Source: Desulfuromonadales bacterium (GTDB taxonomy: Bacteria > Desulfobacterota > Desulfuromonadia > Geobacterales > Pseudopelobacteraceae). Taken from it: 43,427 bases of DNA. Under the pieces are notes generated by a model, which worked only from the letters and a program-made list of their open reading frames with translations, ran no database searches and was not told the DNA's origin. Location of the stretch: positions 1 through 43,427 of the forward strand of contig JACAAY010000041.1 of the NCBI GenBank assembly GCA_013377095.1, read 5' to 3'. Shown piece after piece: positions 17,226 through 26,759 of this stretch (position 1 is its first letter; each line of letters starts with the position of its first letter). A program made the translations under genes and the position numbers.

Positions 17226-19168
17226 TGATGTTGCCGTTGCTCGATTTACAGGGAGTCGGCCGCACCTACTCGTCCGGCGGTGAGCCGCTGACCGTGCTTA
17301 CCGATGTGAGCTTGTCGATCCGGAGCGGTGAATTCGTTGCCATCATGGGCGCATCCGGCTCGGGAAAATCCACGCTGATGAACATCATCGGTTGTCTCGA
17401 CAAGCCGTCCAGCGGCAGCTATGACATTCGCGGTATCGCGGTTGCCAGCCTTGATGGCGATGCGCTGGCCGCCTTGCGACGGGATACCTTTGGCTTCATC
17501 TTCCAGCGCTATAACCTGATGTCCGATCTGAGTGCCGTGGAGAACGCCGAAGTACCGGCAGTCTATCGCGGTATGGCAAAAACCGCTCGTGAGGTCCATG
17601 CCAGTGACCTGTTGCGGGAACTGGGACTGGGTGACCGGCTGCAACACCATCCCAACCAGCTCTCCGGAGGCCAGCAGCAGCGTGTCAGTATCGCCCGCGC
17701 CCTCATGAATGGCGGTCCGGTGATTCTGGCCGATGAACCGACCGGTGCGCTGGACAGCAAGGGTGGCAAGGAGGTCATGGCCATTCTGGTAAAACTCCAC
17801 GGCCTGGGACACACGATCATTCTGGTGACCCACGACAGTGACATCGCCGCCTATGCGAACCGTATCGTGCGCATTACCGATGGGCGTATCACCTCCGACG
17901 AGCTGCAGAACAAAGATGAGGCTGTTGTTCAGACGCAGCCCGCTGAAACGGCGATGGATGCCAAGGCTGGTGGGGCGGTGCTCGGCGAATCCCTGAAGAT
18001 GGCCTTCCGTTCGCTGCTGAACAATCGCATGCGGACCGCGCTGACCATGCTGGGTATCATCATCGGCGTTGCCTCGGTGGTCGCGCTGATGGCCATCGGC
18101 AACGGAGCGAAGCAGGACGTGCTTGAGCGCATCCAGGCCATGGGCACCGACCTGTTGACGATCAGGCGCGGTCCACCCGCCGTACACGCATCGGGCGGAA
18201 CCGTAACCAGTTTCCTGCCCGAAGATCTGCAGTTTATCGACAGTGTGGCGGGTGTTTCCCTGGCGGCGCCGGAGACGGAGTTGTCGTCGCTGTTGCGCTT
18301 TAGGGATCAGGATTTGATCGTCACGGCGGTGGGAACCGGCGAAGATTTTCCGCGGGTGCATGACTGGCCGCTTCAATCCGGTGTGTTTTTTTCCGCTGAA
18401 CACGTCAAACGCTATGCCCAGGTCGTCGTGCTGGGGCAGACCGTGGTTAAGAACCTGTTCCCCGGCGGAACGAATCCGCTGGGTCAGTACGTGCTCATTG
18501 GCAATGCGCCGTTTATGGTGATTGGTGTCTTGAGCAGCAAAGGTCTGAGCGGGCGGGGAGATGACATGGACAACTCCGCCTGGCTGCCCTACACAACGGC
18601 CGGAGCGCGTATCTTCGGGCAACGTTTTTTCAACAGTATCGTCGTGAGAGTCAAGCCGGGCGCAGACATGGGCGTGGTGCAGGCCGGACTCCACACGCTG
18701 CTGATCAAACGCCACCGCAAGGAAGACTTCAATATCCGCAACATGGCCGATACCATCGCCACGGCCAATGAAACCCAGAATACACTCACCTATCTGCTGG
18801 CGGCGATTGCCGTGATCTCGCTGATTGTGGGCGGCATCGGCGTGATGAACATCATGCTGGTGTCGGTCACCGAACGGACGCGGGAAATCGGTATCCGCAT
18901 GGCAATTGGCGCGCGCAGCTTCGATGTGATGTTTCAATTTCTTACGGAGGCGGTGATGGTCTGTTTTATCGGTGGACTGGCGGGTGTCATCGTCGGCATT
19001 GGCGGCGGTTTGGCAACCTCGGCACTTGCCGGCTGGCGGGTGATTTTCACGGTAGCGCCGATTGTGGTCGCGTTTGCGTGTGCGTTTCTGACGGGCATCA
19101 TATTCGGTTATCTTCCGGCCAGAAAAGCGGCGCACCTTGATCCCATCGAGGCGCTGGCCCGGGATTAG
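17225..19168 (+). CDS. macB: MacB-like ABC exporter
   Basis: MacB joins an N-terminal ATPase and a four-helix mechanotransmission permease; 647 aa is the standard length. The ATPase (about 5-230) has Walker [11 protein letters not shown]-loop Q-R-Y-N-L-M, signature L-S-G-G-Q-Q-Q-R and Walker [13 protein letters not shown]. The permease has a first helix near 275 ([12 protein letters not shown]), a large periplasmic domain (about 305-520), and three C-terminal helices with [24 protein letters not shown]. The ending A-A-x-L-D-P-I-E-A-L is typical. Known substrates elsewhere include macrolides, toxins and lipopeptides; here none is evident. No outer-membrane factor adjoins; the one at 7143 may serve. 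Confidence 0.95.
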   Translation: MMLPLLDLQGVGRTYSSGGEPLTVLTDVSLSIRSGEFVAIMGASGSGKSTLMNIIGCLDKPSSGSYDIRGIAVASLDGDALAALRRDTFGFIFQRYNLMSDLSAVENAEVPAVYRGMAKTAREVHASDLLRELGLGDRLQHHPNQLSGGQQQRVSIARALMNGGPVILADEPTGALDSKGGKEVMAILVKLHGLGHTIILVTHDSDIAAYANRIVRITDGRITSDELQNKDEAVVQTQPAETAMDAKAGGAVLGESLKMAFRSLLNNRMRTALTMLGIIIGVASVVALMAIGNGAKQDVLERIQAMGTDLLTIRRGPPAVHASGGTVTSFLPEDLQFIDSVAGVSLAAPETELSSLLRFRDQDLIVTAVGTGEDFPRVHDWPLQSGVFFSAEHVKRYAQVVVLGQTVVKNLFPGGTNPLGQYVLIGNAPFMVIGVLSSKGLSGRGDDMDNSAWLPYTTAGARIFGQRFFNSIVVRVKPGADMGVVQAGLHTLLIKRHRKEDFNIRNMADTIATANETQNTLTYLLAAIAVISLIVGGIGVMNIMLVSVTERTREIGIRMAIGARSFDVMFQFLTEAVMVCFIGGLAGVIVGIGGGLATSALAGWRVIFTVAPIVVAFACAFLTGIIFGYLPARKAAHLDPIEALARD

Positions 19169-19349
19169 AAATGCCACAAGCCCTCATGGATGCAAGTGAA
19201 TAGTTTTTGAGGTTGCTCCGCGATGCTGGAGAAATGTGGAAGCGTGACGATGCTGCTTTCAAGAAGAGTACCTGATTTTGGCGTCATCCTTAGCCACTTT
19301 TATGGATAATGTTATAAGCGGTAATTGGTATTCGATTTTCTACGAACCT

Positions 19350-20375
19350 TCACTTCACCGTTGCGAGGCGTCCATAAATAGCTTCCAGTTCTCTTTCGAT
19401 CTTTTTGAAGGCTTCAAGTAGGAAGGGATCAAAGTGTGACGGTTCCGTCCTGCCGTCTCCTTCGAGAATGATGCTGCAAGCTGTATCGTGATCGAAGCCC
19501 GTTTTGTAGATGCGCTGGTTGCGCAGGGCGTCATATACATCTGCAATGGCGACGATGCGGGCTACGACGGGAATTTCGATCATGGCCAGGCCATAGGGAT
19601 AGCCGGTTCCGTCCCAGTGTTCGTGGTGATGGAGCGCGATGGATTTTGCGGTTTCCAGGCGGGGGTGGCTGCCGATGATCCTTGCCCCGAATACCGTGTG
19701 CTCGCGTACCAACTCCATCTCTTCATTTGTCAGTTTTCCAGGCTTTTTAAGTATTTCAGGCGCAACATGAATCTTGCCCACATCATGGAGTTGGCTCTGA
19801 AGAACTATGGTGTCTACAAGCTGTTTTGGGAAACCTATACTGCGGCAGATGGCGGCGCTGTACTCGCCCACCCGCAGGATGTGGTTGCCGTTGTCCTCGT
19901 CGTTGGCTTCCGCCGCCCTGGCCAGGGAGGTGATGGTGTAGTGGAAGGCCTCTTCGGTCTGAAGATTTTCAAGGTCACGGGCATTGCGCGTTTTTAGCAC
20001 TCTCTCGATGCACCGCTGCAGGGTGGCGTCAACCTTGTTCCATTCCAGCGGCTTGAGCAGATAATTGTTAACCCCCATCTCAATGGCTTCCAGCAGGTAA
20101 TTCGACTCGTTGTGGGCCGAGGTTACGATGATGATGGCCTTGTCATCAAATTCCAGGATGGCGCGGGCCATCTCCAGTCCACCCATGACCGGCATCCTGA
20201 TGTCGGTCAGGACGATATCGGGCGCCTTCTTGCGATAGGTTTCAAGCCCCTCTGCTCCATTTTCCGCTACCCAGACCTTGTCGAAGCGACGGTTTAAAAA
20301 CTCGAGCATGTTTTCCCGGACAATAGCCTCATCCTCGATATACAGAAGCGAAATATTCTCTCCCCGTGCATTCAT
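19350..20375 (-). CDS. Response regulator with HD-GYP domain
   Basis: A receiver domain (about 8-125) has acidic residues E-D-E near the start, phospho-acceptor Asp in V-L-T-D-I-R-M-P, Thr/Ser in V-T-S-A-H and Lys in L-L-K-P-L. An HD-GYP output domain (about 145-335) has H-D-V-G-K, H-H-H-E-H-W-D-G-T-G-Y-P and D-V-Y-D-A-L. HD-GYP proteins hydrolyse cyclic-di-GMP. The 341-aa layout is that of RpfG-type regulators. It is the last gene of a three-gene minus-strand operon; its start overlaps the kinase stop by 4 nt. That operon also encodes a GGDEF protein, so c-di-GMP making and breaking are cotranscribed. The convergent stretch to macB (19169-19349) shows no clear terminator. Confidence 0.94.
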   Translation of the reverse strand: MNARGENISLLYIEDEAIVRENMLEFLNRRFDKVWVAENGAEGLETYRKKAPDIVLTDIRMPVMGGLEMARAILEFDDKAIIIVTSAHNESNYLLEAIEMGVNNYLLKPLEWNKVDATLQRCIERVLKTRNARDLENLQTEEAFHYTITSLARAAEANDEDNGNHILRVGEYSAAICRSIGFPKQLVDTIVLQSQLHDVGKIHVAPEILKKPGKLTNEEMELVREHTVFGARIIGSHPRLETAKSIALHHHEHWDGTGYPYGLAMIEIPVVARIVAIADVYDALRNQRIYKTGFDHDTACSIILEGDGRTEPSHFDPFLLEAFKKIERELEAIYGRLATVK

Positions 20376-21319
20376 TTGCGACTCCTCTCCATCGGCATTG
20401 CCGGGAGCCGTATGCCGAACAGCGCGCCGTCGGGAATGTATTCAGCCCAGATGCTCCCGTTCATGTTGCTCTCGATGATGATCCTGGACAGATAGAGTCC
20501 GATTCCAAATCCGTTGTTCCTGTTCTTTGTGGTGAAGTAGGGATTAAAGATAGATTCCAAGGCCGACTCGTCGATACTGACTCCGTTGTTCGCAATGCTG
20601 ACGATGAGATCGTCTGTGCGTCTGAAACGGATCTCGACAGCTCCGCGGAATGACCGGCCGATCCTGCGGCTCTGTTCCTGAATGGCATCGTCGGCATTGC
20701 GGAGCAGGTTGAGGATCACCTGCTGGAAAGCGTTTTGGCAACCGGCTACCCGGACTCCCCCTTCGGTTTCATCGGTTATCCGAATTTCGTAGGTGGTAAA
20801 ATTGGAAAACCAGCTGGTGATCAGAGCCAAAATCTCCTTCAGGCACTGTTTAGGGTCAAAATGTTCAGAGTGGGCGGCTGGTTTGAGAAACCCTCTAAAA
20901 TCGTCAATGGAACGTGACAGCAGACAGATCTGCTCCATGGCCCGGGATATGGAATGATCAAGGAAGCTGCTGTCGAACTCGGCGGCTTCCCAGGTTTCCT
21001 TCATATTCTGGACGATCAGTGCGATGACGTTCAGAGGCTGACGCCATTGATGGGCGATAACCCCCAGCAGTTCGCCCATGGCCGCCTGGCGTGCCTGATG
21101 AATCATGACACGTTCATTCAGTTTGACTTTTTGAATCTCCTCTTCGACACGCAACGCCATGATTCTCTGCATAGAGTGCATTTCCTCGTTTTTGCGCAGT
21201 ATCAGACTTTCCAGATGATTTGTGTATCGTTCCATGCGCTCCAACGTGGTTTCATTTGTCTCCCCACGGGCAGGCGGGATGGCGCGTGTCACCACCTTTC
21301 TTTTTGCTGAATTGTTCAT
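20372..21319 (-). CDS. Soluble sensor histidine kinase, 315 aa
   Basis: The kinase has an N-terminal coiled helix (about 25-80) and no membrane segment or recognisable sensor domain. The phospho-acceptor box A-H-Q-W-R-Q-P-L-N is at about 107-115, typical of kinases that partner multi-domain regulators. The ATP-binding domain has the N box Q-V-I-L-N-L-L-R-N-A-D-D-A-I, then S-I-A-N-N-G as G1-like, P-Y-F-T-T-K, and G-F-G-I-G-L-Y as G2. It overlaps both neighbours by 4 nt (ATGA), so the HD-GYP regulator downstream is its probable partner. The signal may come through the HDOD-GGDEF protein upstream, but this is inference. Confidence 0.92.
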   Translation of the reverse strand: MNNSAKRKVVTRAIPPARGETNETTLERMERYTNHLESLILRKNEEMHSMQRIMALRVEEEIQKVKLNERVMIHQARQAAMGELLGVIAHQWRQPLNVIALIVQNMKETWEAAEFDSSFLDHSISRAMEQICLLSRSIDDFRGFLKPAAHSEHFDPKQCLKEILALITSWFSNFTTYEIRITDETEGGVRVAGCQNAFQQVILNLLRNADDAIQEQSRRIGRSFRGAVEIRFRRTDDLIVSIANNGVSIDESALESIFNPYFTTKNRNNGFGIGLYLSRIIIESNMNGSIWAEYIPDGALFGIRLPAMPMERSRK

Positions 21320-22866
21320 GGTGATACCCTCGGAGCGAAAGGTTCCATGGTTTCCAGTTTCGCCATGGCCATACAGACCCGGTTTCTACCCGATTTTTTT
21401 GCCGTGTAGAGGGCATTGTCCGCGGCATCAATGAGCCTGTCAGCGGCTATTTTTGCTTTCCACATGTCGCAGACCGCAACTCCAATGCTTATCGTTACCC
21501 GCACCCTGTGGTCAATAACCGCGACATCGGTTGTGGCGATGGCCTCCCGCAACTGTTCAGCAATACGCAGCGCATCCTGCGATCCGGTTTCAGGCAAGAC
21601 TACAATGAACTCTTCTCCCCCATAACGAACAACGATGTCACATTTTCTTGTGTTGACCTGTAGCGTTGTGCCGACCGCTTTTAAAACGAGATCACCCGCC
21701 TGATGGCCATACGTATCATTTACCTTCTTGAAATGGTCGATATCGAGTAGCAGCAGCGAGAAACGGCTTCCATAATGCGCAGACCTGCCCAGTTCCCCCT
21801 CGAGAAAATCTTGGAGATACCTGCGATTGTTGAGTCCGGTCAATTCATCCCGAAAAGAGATCTCCCAAAGTCTGTTGATTGCCTCTCTCTGCTCCAGGGC
21901 AAGCTTCTCCGTTTTGCTTTTCTCCTGACTGATCTCCTCCAGGCGCGCCTCGTAGGAACGATTCAGTTTGAACAGCTCTTCATTTGCTTCCTGAAGCAGC
22001 TGCGTGAATTGCCTCATGTCACCGGAGGGCATGCCGAAAGAAGTGATAGTTTTCAGGCTTTGTTCGGCCACATTGTCGATCAGGTCATTCAGGAACGAAT
22101 CACACATTGTCAGGCTGTCCTTCAGGATGTCGCCAATCTCCCTGATTTTTACAGCGCTTAGTGAGTCGTTGTAGAGCGACGACACTCTGCCCGACAGAAA
22201 CAGGACTTTTGCCTGGCGCCGGTACTGATCTGGAGTCTGTTCATGGCGGTGGTGATAGCGGATGGGGAGATAGATACTTTCCGGCAACCCCCACTTTTCC
22301 AGGATCTCGGAGCCGACATCCTGGTGATTGAAACCGAACATACGATCTTCAATAGCCTCCACCGCCAGCCCGGTCGCTTTCTTTTCGTCGAGCACTTTCA
22401 GATAGTCGTTCGGCCTGCTGAGGCAGATGACTAAAATCCCTGTGTCCTGAAGCAGGGAGGAGATAAAAATATCATCCCCCCCTAAATTGACGTGTGGAGC
22501 GAGCAGTTCGGAGCTGACCGCAGCGGTTATTGACCTTTTCCAGAAATAATTCAAATCAAAGCCGTTGTCAGCGTTCCCCGCAAGATTGTCCAGCAGGATG
22601 AAGGAGAGAGCAACGTTTTTCACCGCATTAACGCCCATGATGGCCAAGGCTCGGTCAAGATTACCCACTTTTTCGGGAAGGGAGTAGAAGGCTGAGTTGA
22701 CCACGGTCAAGACCCTGGCGGTGAGAGCGGGATCGGACTGGATGATTCCGGAAATCCCGGCATACGAGAATTCATCGTTTCTCAGCGCTTCCATCAAACG
22801 AAGCGCTATGCCGGGTGGGGAAGGAAGTTTTATATTCTGTTTCGCCATCTCTTGCAGCACACTCAT
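21316..22866 (-). CDS. HDOD-GGDEF protein (probable diguanylate cyclase)
   Basis: An N-terminal HDOD domain (about 10-210; L-P-S-P-P-G-I-A-L-R-L and S-D-P-A-L-T-A-R-V-L-x-x-V-N-S-A) is followed by a coiled linker (about 275-335) and a C-terminal GGDEF domain (about 345-505). The active loop reads G-G-E-E-F, which is catalytically competent, and the D-I-D-H-F-K-K-V-N-D-x-x-G-H substrate motif is intact. No RxxD inhibitory site was noted directly before the loop. HDOD domains lack catalytic residues and probably sense or scaffold. A GGGAGG site precedes ATG 22866. It leads the operon with the kinase and HD-GYP regulator. Confidence 0.94.
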   Translation of the reverse strand: MSVLQEMAKQNIKLPSPPGIALRLMEALRNDEFSYAGISGIIQSDPALTARVLTVVNSAFYSLPEKVGNLDRALAIMGVNAVKNVALSFILLDNLAGNADNGFDLNYFWKRSITAAVSSELLAPHVNLGGDDIFISSLLQDTGILVICLSRPNDYLKVLDEKKATGLAVEAIEDRMFGFNHQDVGSEILEKWGLPESIYLPIRYHHRHEQTPDQYRRQAKVLFLSGRVSSLYNDSLSAVKIREIGDILKDSLTMCDSFLNDLIDNVAEQSLKTITSFGMPSGDMRQFTQLLQEANEELFKLNRSYEARLEEISQEKSKTEKLALEQREAINRLWEISFRDELTGLNNRRYLQDFLEGELGRSAHYGSRFSLLLLDIDHFKKVNDTYGHQAGDLVLKAVGTTLQVNTRKCDIVVRYGGEEFIVVLPETGSQDALRIAEQLREAIATTDVAVIDHRVRVTISIGVAVCDMWKAKIAADRLIDAADNALYTAKKSGRNRVCMAMAKLETMEPFAPRVSP

Positions 22867-22943
22867 AGCAAACCTCCCATGACGTAAGGCCGAAATTGCC
22901 AGCTCTCTGGCGTCCGGAATGCGTCCCCACTACCTGCTCGTCT

Positions 22944-23141
22944 TCAAATTATTCTGAGTTCTTTTTCGAACTTCTCCAGCTTCGCGAGTATAAGCGGGTC
23001 ATCATCTGCCTCTGTTGCCGATCTGTTCGGGTAAATCCCGTGTATTATCAACTTCGTCTTGATGATTTTGGCCAACATCGGATTATCCCCCGCCTTTTTG
23101 CTGATCATCGTTTCCACCATCTCCCTGATTTTCCCTGTCAT
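22944..23141 (-). CDS. Small hypothetical protein, 65 aa
   Basis: Start 23141 (M-T-G-K-I-R-E-M) was chosen because AAAAGGAG lies close upstream; the frame extends further but without such a site. The protein is helical and charged, with an E-M-V-E-T-M-I-S-K-K helix, a K-I-I-K-T-K-L-I-I-H-G-I-Y-P segment and a K-L-E-K-F-E-K-E-L helix at the end. I do not recognise it. It lies between signalling genes on the same strand, so it may be a small regulatory partner, but nothing proves this. Confidence 0.65.
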   Translation of the reverse strand: MTGKIREMVETMISKKAGDNPMLAKIIKTKLIIHGIYPNRSATEADDDPLILAKLEKFEKELRII

Positions 23142-23204
23142 ATGATCTGTCTCCTTTTGTTGAATTATTGATTCTGATTCCGAGTCATCCGCCCGCAAGT
23201 ATCA

Positions 23205-23555
23205 TTACACATCTATCAGCCTGAATTGTCCCATCAGCTTCTGCAGATCAGAGGCCAGCATCAGCTTGGAGCTCCCTTTCGTAGTGACCGCCTTTTTGCT
23301 CTCCTCTTGCGCAGATCTTTCGTTCAGCTCGGTGATCCTGCCGAGCAACTCATTTGCAGCAAGAATGGACTTCCGTGCCACAAAGAGGCGTTCAGTGCGT
23401 TTTGGTCGATTGTCGTGACACTCTGGTCGGACAGGGCTGTCCCCGAGTCCATGAGCCGGTCCTTTTCCCTGGACAGATCGAGTAGCCTCTGTTGTTCCTT
23501 CTGCGACTGTTGCCATGGGGTACGAATACCTTTCAGAGCTGCTCTTCATTTTCAA
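23205..23555 (-). pseudogene. Frame-disrupted small locus of unknown function
   Basis: The open frame of 116 aa has an odd middle (G-K-G-P-A-H-G-L-G-D-S-P-V-R-P), unlike a protein, while its end looks real (I-L-A-A-N-E-L-L-G-R-I-T-E-L-N and L-Q-K-L-M-G-Q-F-R-L). Over the odd stretch a neighbouring frame gives a plausible helical protein (K-E-Q-Q-R-L-L-D-L-S-R-E-K-D-R-L-M and then L-S-D-Q-S-V-T-T-I-D-Q-N). So two frameshifts, or a decayed gene, are likely. The second-frame segment faintly recalls Spo0E-like phosphatases and the end recalls chemoreceptor tails; neither can be claimed. No good ribosome binding site was seen. Confidence 0.4.
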
Positions 23556-23593
23556 AAGCTAGAATGTCCTTTGAATAATGTCAGACCCGTCAC

Positions 23594-23908
23594 TCATCCT
23601 GCGTCAATATTAAAATCTGAAAAACAATTCTCAAGGCCCAGCTGCTTGATAGTCTGTTGCATGCCTTCGGGAAGATTGATCAGCTCATGTTTTACACCAC
23701 GGAAGCTGATGCACTGCAACCAGGCGTAGAGAAGTTGCAATCCGGTCTTGTCAACGCTGCTGATCTCACTGCAATCGATGCGGCAATCTTTTTCCAGTAA
23801 TAGTGACAGTTGATGTGGATTGGATAGGGACTCGATTTGCAGAAGTACCCCTGCGTGGTTCCACTGTCCCGACAACTTGATCTCTTCCCTGTTGGTGTGA
23901 ATTGCCAT
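23594..23908 (-). CDS. STAS-domain protein, 104 aa
   Basis: Start 23908 (M-A-I-H-T-N-R-E-E-I) has AAAAGGAGG upstream. The 104 residues form a single STAS domain: L-S-G-Q-W as the first strand, then D-C-S-E-I-S-S-V-D-K-T-G-L-Q-L-L as the switch loop and helix. In anti-anti-sigma factors the loop is D-S-S/A-G with a phosphorylated Ser; here Thr takes that place (V-D-K-T-G). Such single-domain proteins act in partner-switching or in chemosensory complexes. No anti-sigma kinase of the RsbW type is next to it. The 240-nt stretch upstream to the sigma-54 regulator contains no gene I can support. Confidence 0.85.
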   Translation of the reverse strand: MAIHTNREEIKLSGQWNHAGVLLQIESLSNPHQLSLLLEKDCRIDCSEISSVDKTGLQLLYAWLQCISFRGVKHELINLPEGMQQTIKQLGLENCFSDFNIDAG

Positions 23909-24149
23909 AAACGCCTCCTTTTCAGGTGTTCCAGCCAATTAATTACAAGTAATTGCATTTCACGTTGTGTGCCAACTTTATGAGATGTAAGTGTAGCAAT
24001 TCAGGCATGTTAAGTAGAGAGTGGCTTGCGTAAGAGTAAATATTTTACATTGGAAACAACGGACAATGCGGGTCCTGATGTCGATAAGTGACTGAATAAA
24101 AGGGTGGTTTTGCAAGAAGTAAAATTTTTAAGGCAGGGGCGTGATTTTT

Positions 24150-25622
24150 TTACACGTATGGCAGGTTGGGAACTGCAGGTGATGCGGGTCTCTTGCATTC
24201 TGCTGTGGGGGCGCGGCGGGATTTCAACCGGTTGGATATTGTCTGGCGGGTTATGCCGAGCATGGTTGCGGCGAGATTGATGTTACCTGCCGAGCTGCGC
24301 AGGGCCTCGTCGATCAGATATTCCTCGATTTCATGGAACGTTGGGAAATGGCCGAAAAACATCTCGATGGTGTATTCCCCTGTGGTGTTCGTAGATTCCC
24401 TGCTTGCGACTTCCGGCATCTCTTCCCTTTGAGCGCCGAAGCTTTGAGCCGTTAACGCACCTTCAGTGTGACGCGCTACCGCGTCGAAGACCATGGCCTT
24501 CAGTTCACGCACATTTCCCGGAAAACTCCATCCGAGCAGATGGGAAACCGCGCTCACCGCAACAGCGGGAGGACTCTTCTGATAGTCCTGCGCCGCCTCG
24601 TGGAGAAATTGATCGAGCAAGAGCGGGATATCCTCGGGGCGTTCGCGCAACGGCGGGATGTGGATATGGTGGATGCAGAGCCGGTAGTACAGATCACGCC
24701 TGAACAGCTTCGCGGAAATCCGCTCACTCAGATTTTGATTGGTCGCCACCACGACCCGGGCAGAGCTTTTTTGGATGATATCCGAACCAATGGGATAATA
24801 CTCATACTCCTGTAACAGTCTGAGCAGCTTGATCTGGGAACGGTCGTCAAGATCGCCGATTTCGTCCAGAAAAAGGGTCCCGCCGGCAGCTTGGGAAACC
24901 AGGCCCGCCCGCTGGCTATCCGCGCCGGTGAAGGCCCCTTTTTTGTGGCCGAAGAGGGTGTCAGTAAAGGTTGCGTCGTCAAGTCCTGCCACGTTGACGC
25001 TGACGAATTCACCGCTGACGCCGCTCAGACGATGAACGGCCCGAGCCATGAGTTCCTTGCCCACTCCAGTCTCGCCGGTGATCATAACCGGCTGTGGCGA
25101 ACAGGCAATCACTTCCACATATTGGAACAGTCCCCGCATCTTGCTGTTACGGGTCCTGATTTCCTCGAAGGCAGCCGGATTATCGAGCGAATCCTCCAGC
25201 AGATACTTCTTGAGAGAACGCAGTTCCCCCTGCAAGGCATTCATTCTGAGTGCATTAAGGACACAGGAGATCAGCCGGTTGGCCTCGACCGGCTTGCTCA
25301 GGTAGTCGAGCGCCCCCTGTTTCATGCATTCTACAGCTTGGTTCAGTTCGTTGGCAGCTGAAATAACCACGACCTGGATGCCGGGGTAATCGCGGCGGAT
25401 GTGGCCGAGCAGTTCATGCCCCGACAGGTGCGGCATGACCAGATCAAGCAGAACAAGTGCAGCGCCTTGCTCCAGCAGGAACGGGAGCGCCTGACGGCTG
25501 TCGTTGATGCAGATAACGTTCCTTACGCCCGCTTCCCGTAGCGTAAGCGCCATCATCGAACAACTGGTTTCATCGTCATCCACCAGAAGAACCGGAAGGC
25601 TCTGCACCGGACATTTATCCAT
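24150..25622 (-). CDS. Sigma-54-dependent response regulator (NtrC type)
   Basis: Start 25622 (M-D-K-C-P-V-Q-S) overlaps the kinase stop by 8 nt and gives 490 aa. The receiver domain (about 8-125) has D-D-D-E, phospho-Asp in V-L-L-D-L-V-M-P, and the Lys in L-S-K-P-V. The AAA+ domain (about 155-390) has Walker A G-E-T-G-V-G-K-E, the sigma-54 contact loop G-A-F-T-G-A, Walker B L-F-L-D-E-I-G and R-fingers (F-R-R-D-L-Y-Y-R-L). A Fis-type helix-turn-helix ends it (about 440-480; A-A-T-M-L-G-I-T-R-Q-T-I-S-N-R-L). It can therefore drive sigma-54 promoters, and it is one of two candidates in the window for control of the seven-unit regulon. Its partner kinase is the gene at 25615-26508. Confidence 0.95.
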   Translation of the reverse strand: MDKCPVQSLPVLLVDDDETSCSMMALTLREAGVRNVICINDSRQALPFLLEQGAALVLLDLVMPHLSGHELLGHIRRDYPGIQVVVISAANELNQAVECMKQGALDYLSKPVEANRLISCVLNALRMNALQGELRSLKKYLLEDSLDNPAAFEEIRTRNSKMRGLFQYVEVIACSPQPVMITGETGVGKELMARAVHRLSGVSGEFVSVNVAGLDDATFTDTLFGHKKGAFTGADSQRAGLVSQAAGGTLFLDEIGDLDDRSQIKLLRLLQEYEYYPIGSDIIQKSSARVVVATNQNLSERISAKLFRRDLYYRLCIHHIHIPPLRERPEDIPLLLDQFLHEAAQDYQKSPPAVAVSAVSHLLGWSFPGNVRELKAMVFDAVARHTEGALTAQSFGAQREEMPEVASRESTNTTGEYTIEMFFGHFPTFHEIEEYLIDEALRSSAGNINLAATMLGITRQTISNRLKSRRAPTAECKRPASPAVPNLPYV

Positions 25623-26508
25623 GGTTATGCTCCCTCTTGGGGGCAGTCGTGCTTTTATGGGCCGGGAGCGAGACGAGGGCACTGGTCCCCTTGTCTGGTG
25701 CGGAATCGATGGACAGTACACCGCCATGAGAGTGGACTATCCGGTCAGCGACAGTCAATCCGAGCCCCATGCAGCCACGTTTGCTCCACGTGGTGAAATA
25801 CGGTTCGGAAATGTGCGGAAGCGTATCCTGGGAGATGCCCGTGCCCGCATCCCGAATGCATAACTGAACCTGGCCCGTGTCATGGTTGCAAGAGGTGGAA
25901 AGAACCACTTCGCAGGATCTGTCGGGAAGTGAGAGGAGGGAGTTCATCAGAAGATTGAGAATCACCTGCAGCATCTGTTGTGCGTTGCCGGCCAATGTGG
26001 GGATGTTTGTTCCGAGATTGAGTTGGAAATGATCCGTAAACGTATGTATCTGATGCTCGGCAATAGAGACGCAGAGTGCTGCAAGGTGATTGAAATCCAC
26101 ATCGCGACTCTCTGCCAAGGTGCCGTTAGCGGTAAATGCCGACAAATGGGATACGAACCGGGTGAGCTTGCGTGCCGAGGTGTTGATACCATGGATGACC
26201 GTTGGCATGGTTGCCAGGACAGTATCCCTGATTTCGGGCAGATGCTCCGGTTCACTCTCAAGCAGATTGAAAAGCCTTTCAATTTCCTGCACGGAATTTT
26301 GGAGAAGCTCACCACCCAGCAGTACCGAGTTGATCTGGTTGTTGCACTTATGGCTGAAGCCTTCGAGAAAAAATGCCTGATTGCTGGCCCGGTTGACTCT
26401 GACCAGATGATCAAGCGCAGGGAGGGCGCCGTACGACTCTTTCATGGCATAACAGATCGTATTCAGCCCTTTCTTGTTGACATGGCTCTTTTGCATTTTT
26501 TTAACCAT
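25615..26508 (-). CDS. Sensor histidine kinase, 297 aa
   Basis: A soluble kinase with no obvious sensor domain. The phospho-acceptor region reads F-S-H-K-C-N-N-Q-I-N (about 52-61), the H-x-x-N-N form found in a group of simple kinases. The ATPase part has N box Q-V-I-L-N-L-L-M-N-S, G1 D-A-G-T-G-I, F box P-Y-F-T-T-W and G2 G-L-G-L-T-V-A. No membrane helix is visible, so the signal is probably internal or delivered by a partner. It is translationally coupled to the sigma-54 regulator by an 8-nt overlap. The start codon has only a weak ribosome binding site; ATG 5 codons later is an alternative. Confidence 0.9.
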   Translation of the reverse strand: MVKKMQKSHVNKKGLNTICYAMKESYGALPALDHLVRVNRASNQAFFLEGFSHKCNNQINSVLLGGELLQNSVQEIERLFNLLESEPEHLPEIRDTVLATMPTVIHGINTSARKLTRFVSHLSAFTANGTLAESRDVDFNHLAALCVSIAEHQIHTFTDHFQLNLGTNIPTLAGNAQQMLQVILNLLMNSLLSLPDRSCEVVLSTSCNHDTGQVQLCIRDAGTGISQDTLPHISEPYFTTWSKRGCMGLGLTVADRIVHSHGGVLSIDSAPDKGTSALVSLPAHKSTTAPKREHNHG

Positions 26509-26759
26509 TTATCTCAGATAGTGTTCGAGCAGCTCTGAAGGAATGCAAAATGCGTTTAAAAGCAATTACCGGTTCACTGAATCCAAGAGCAATTATTTTA
26601 AAATCTTATAAAACATACCAAATGGAGAGACATATACAAGCGGGCGGTGAGGGAAAATGTAGCAGGGGAATAATCCCGCTCGGAAGAGTGCGGCGCCGGC
26701 TGGTACATCCGGCGCCATGAAGCCGGCCGGAGAGCTGCAGCTACGACCATTCCACCGGT

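Noticed and set aside
17246..19177. 643-aa open frame antisense to macB
   Set aside because: It mirrors the codon structure of macB, is rich in His, Gln, Arg and Asp without domains, and macB is certain.
23955..23974. TTGGCAC on the minus strand before the STAS gene as a sigma-54 promoter
   Set aside because: The -12 part at correct spacing reads GTGA, not TTGC, and no activator element lies 83 nt upstream.
26692..26716. GC-rich hairpin as a terminator
   Set aside because: There is no T-run on either side.
26550..26720. Plus-strand 56-aa open frame with a fair ribosome binding site
   Set aside because: Its second half runs through a GC-rich hairpin and gives an Arg/Pro-rich tail; no support beyond openness.
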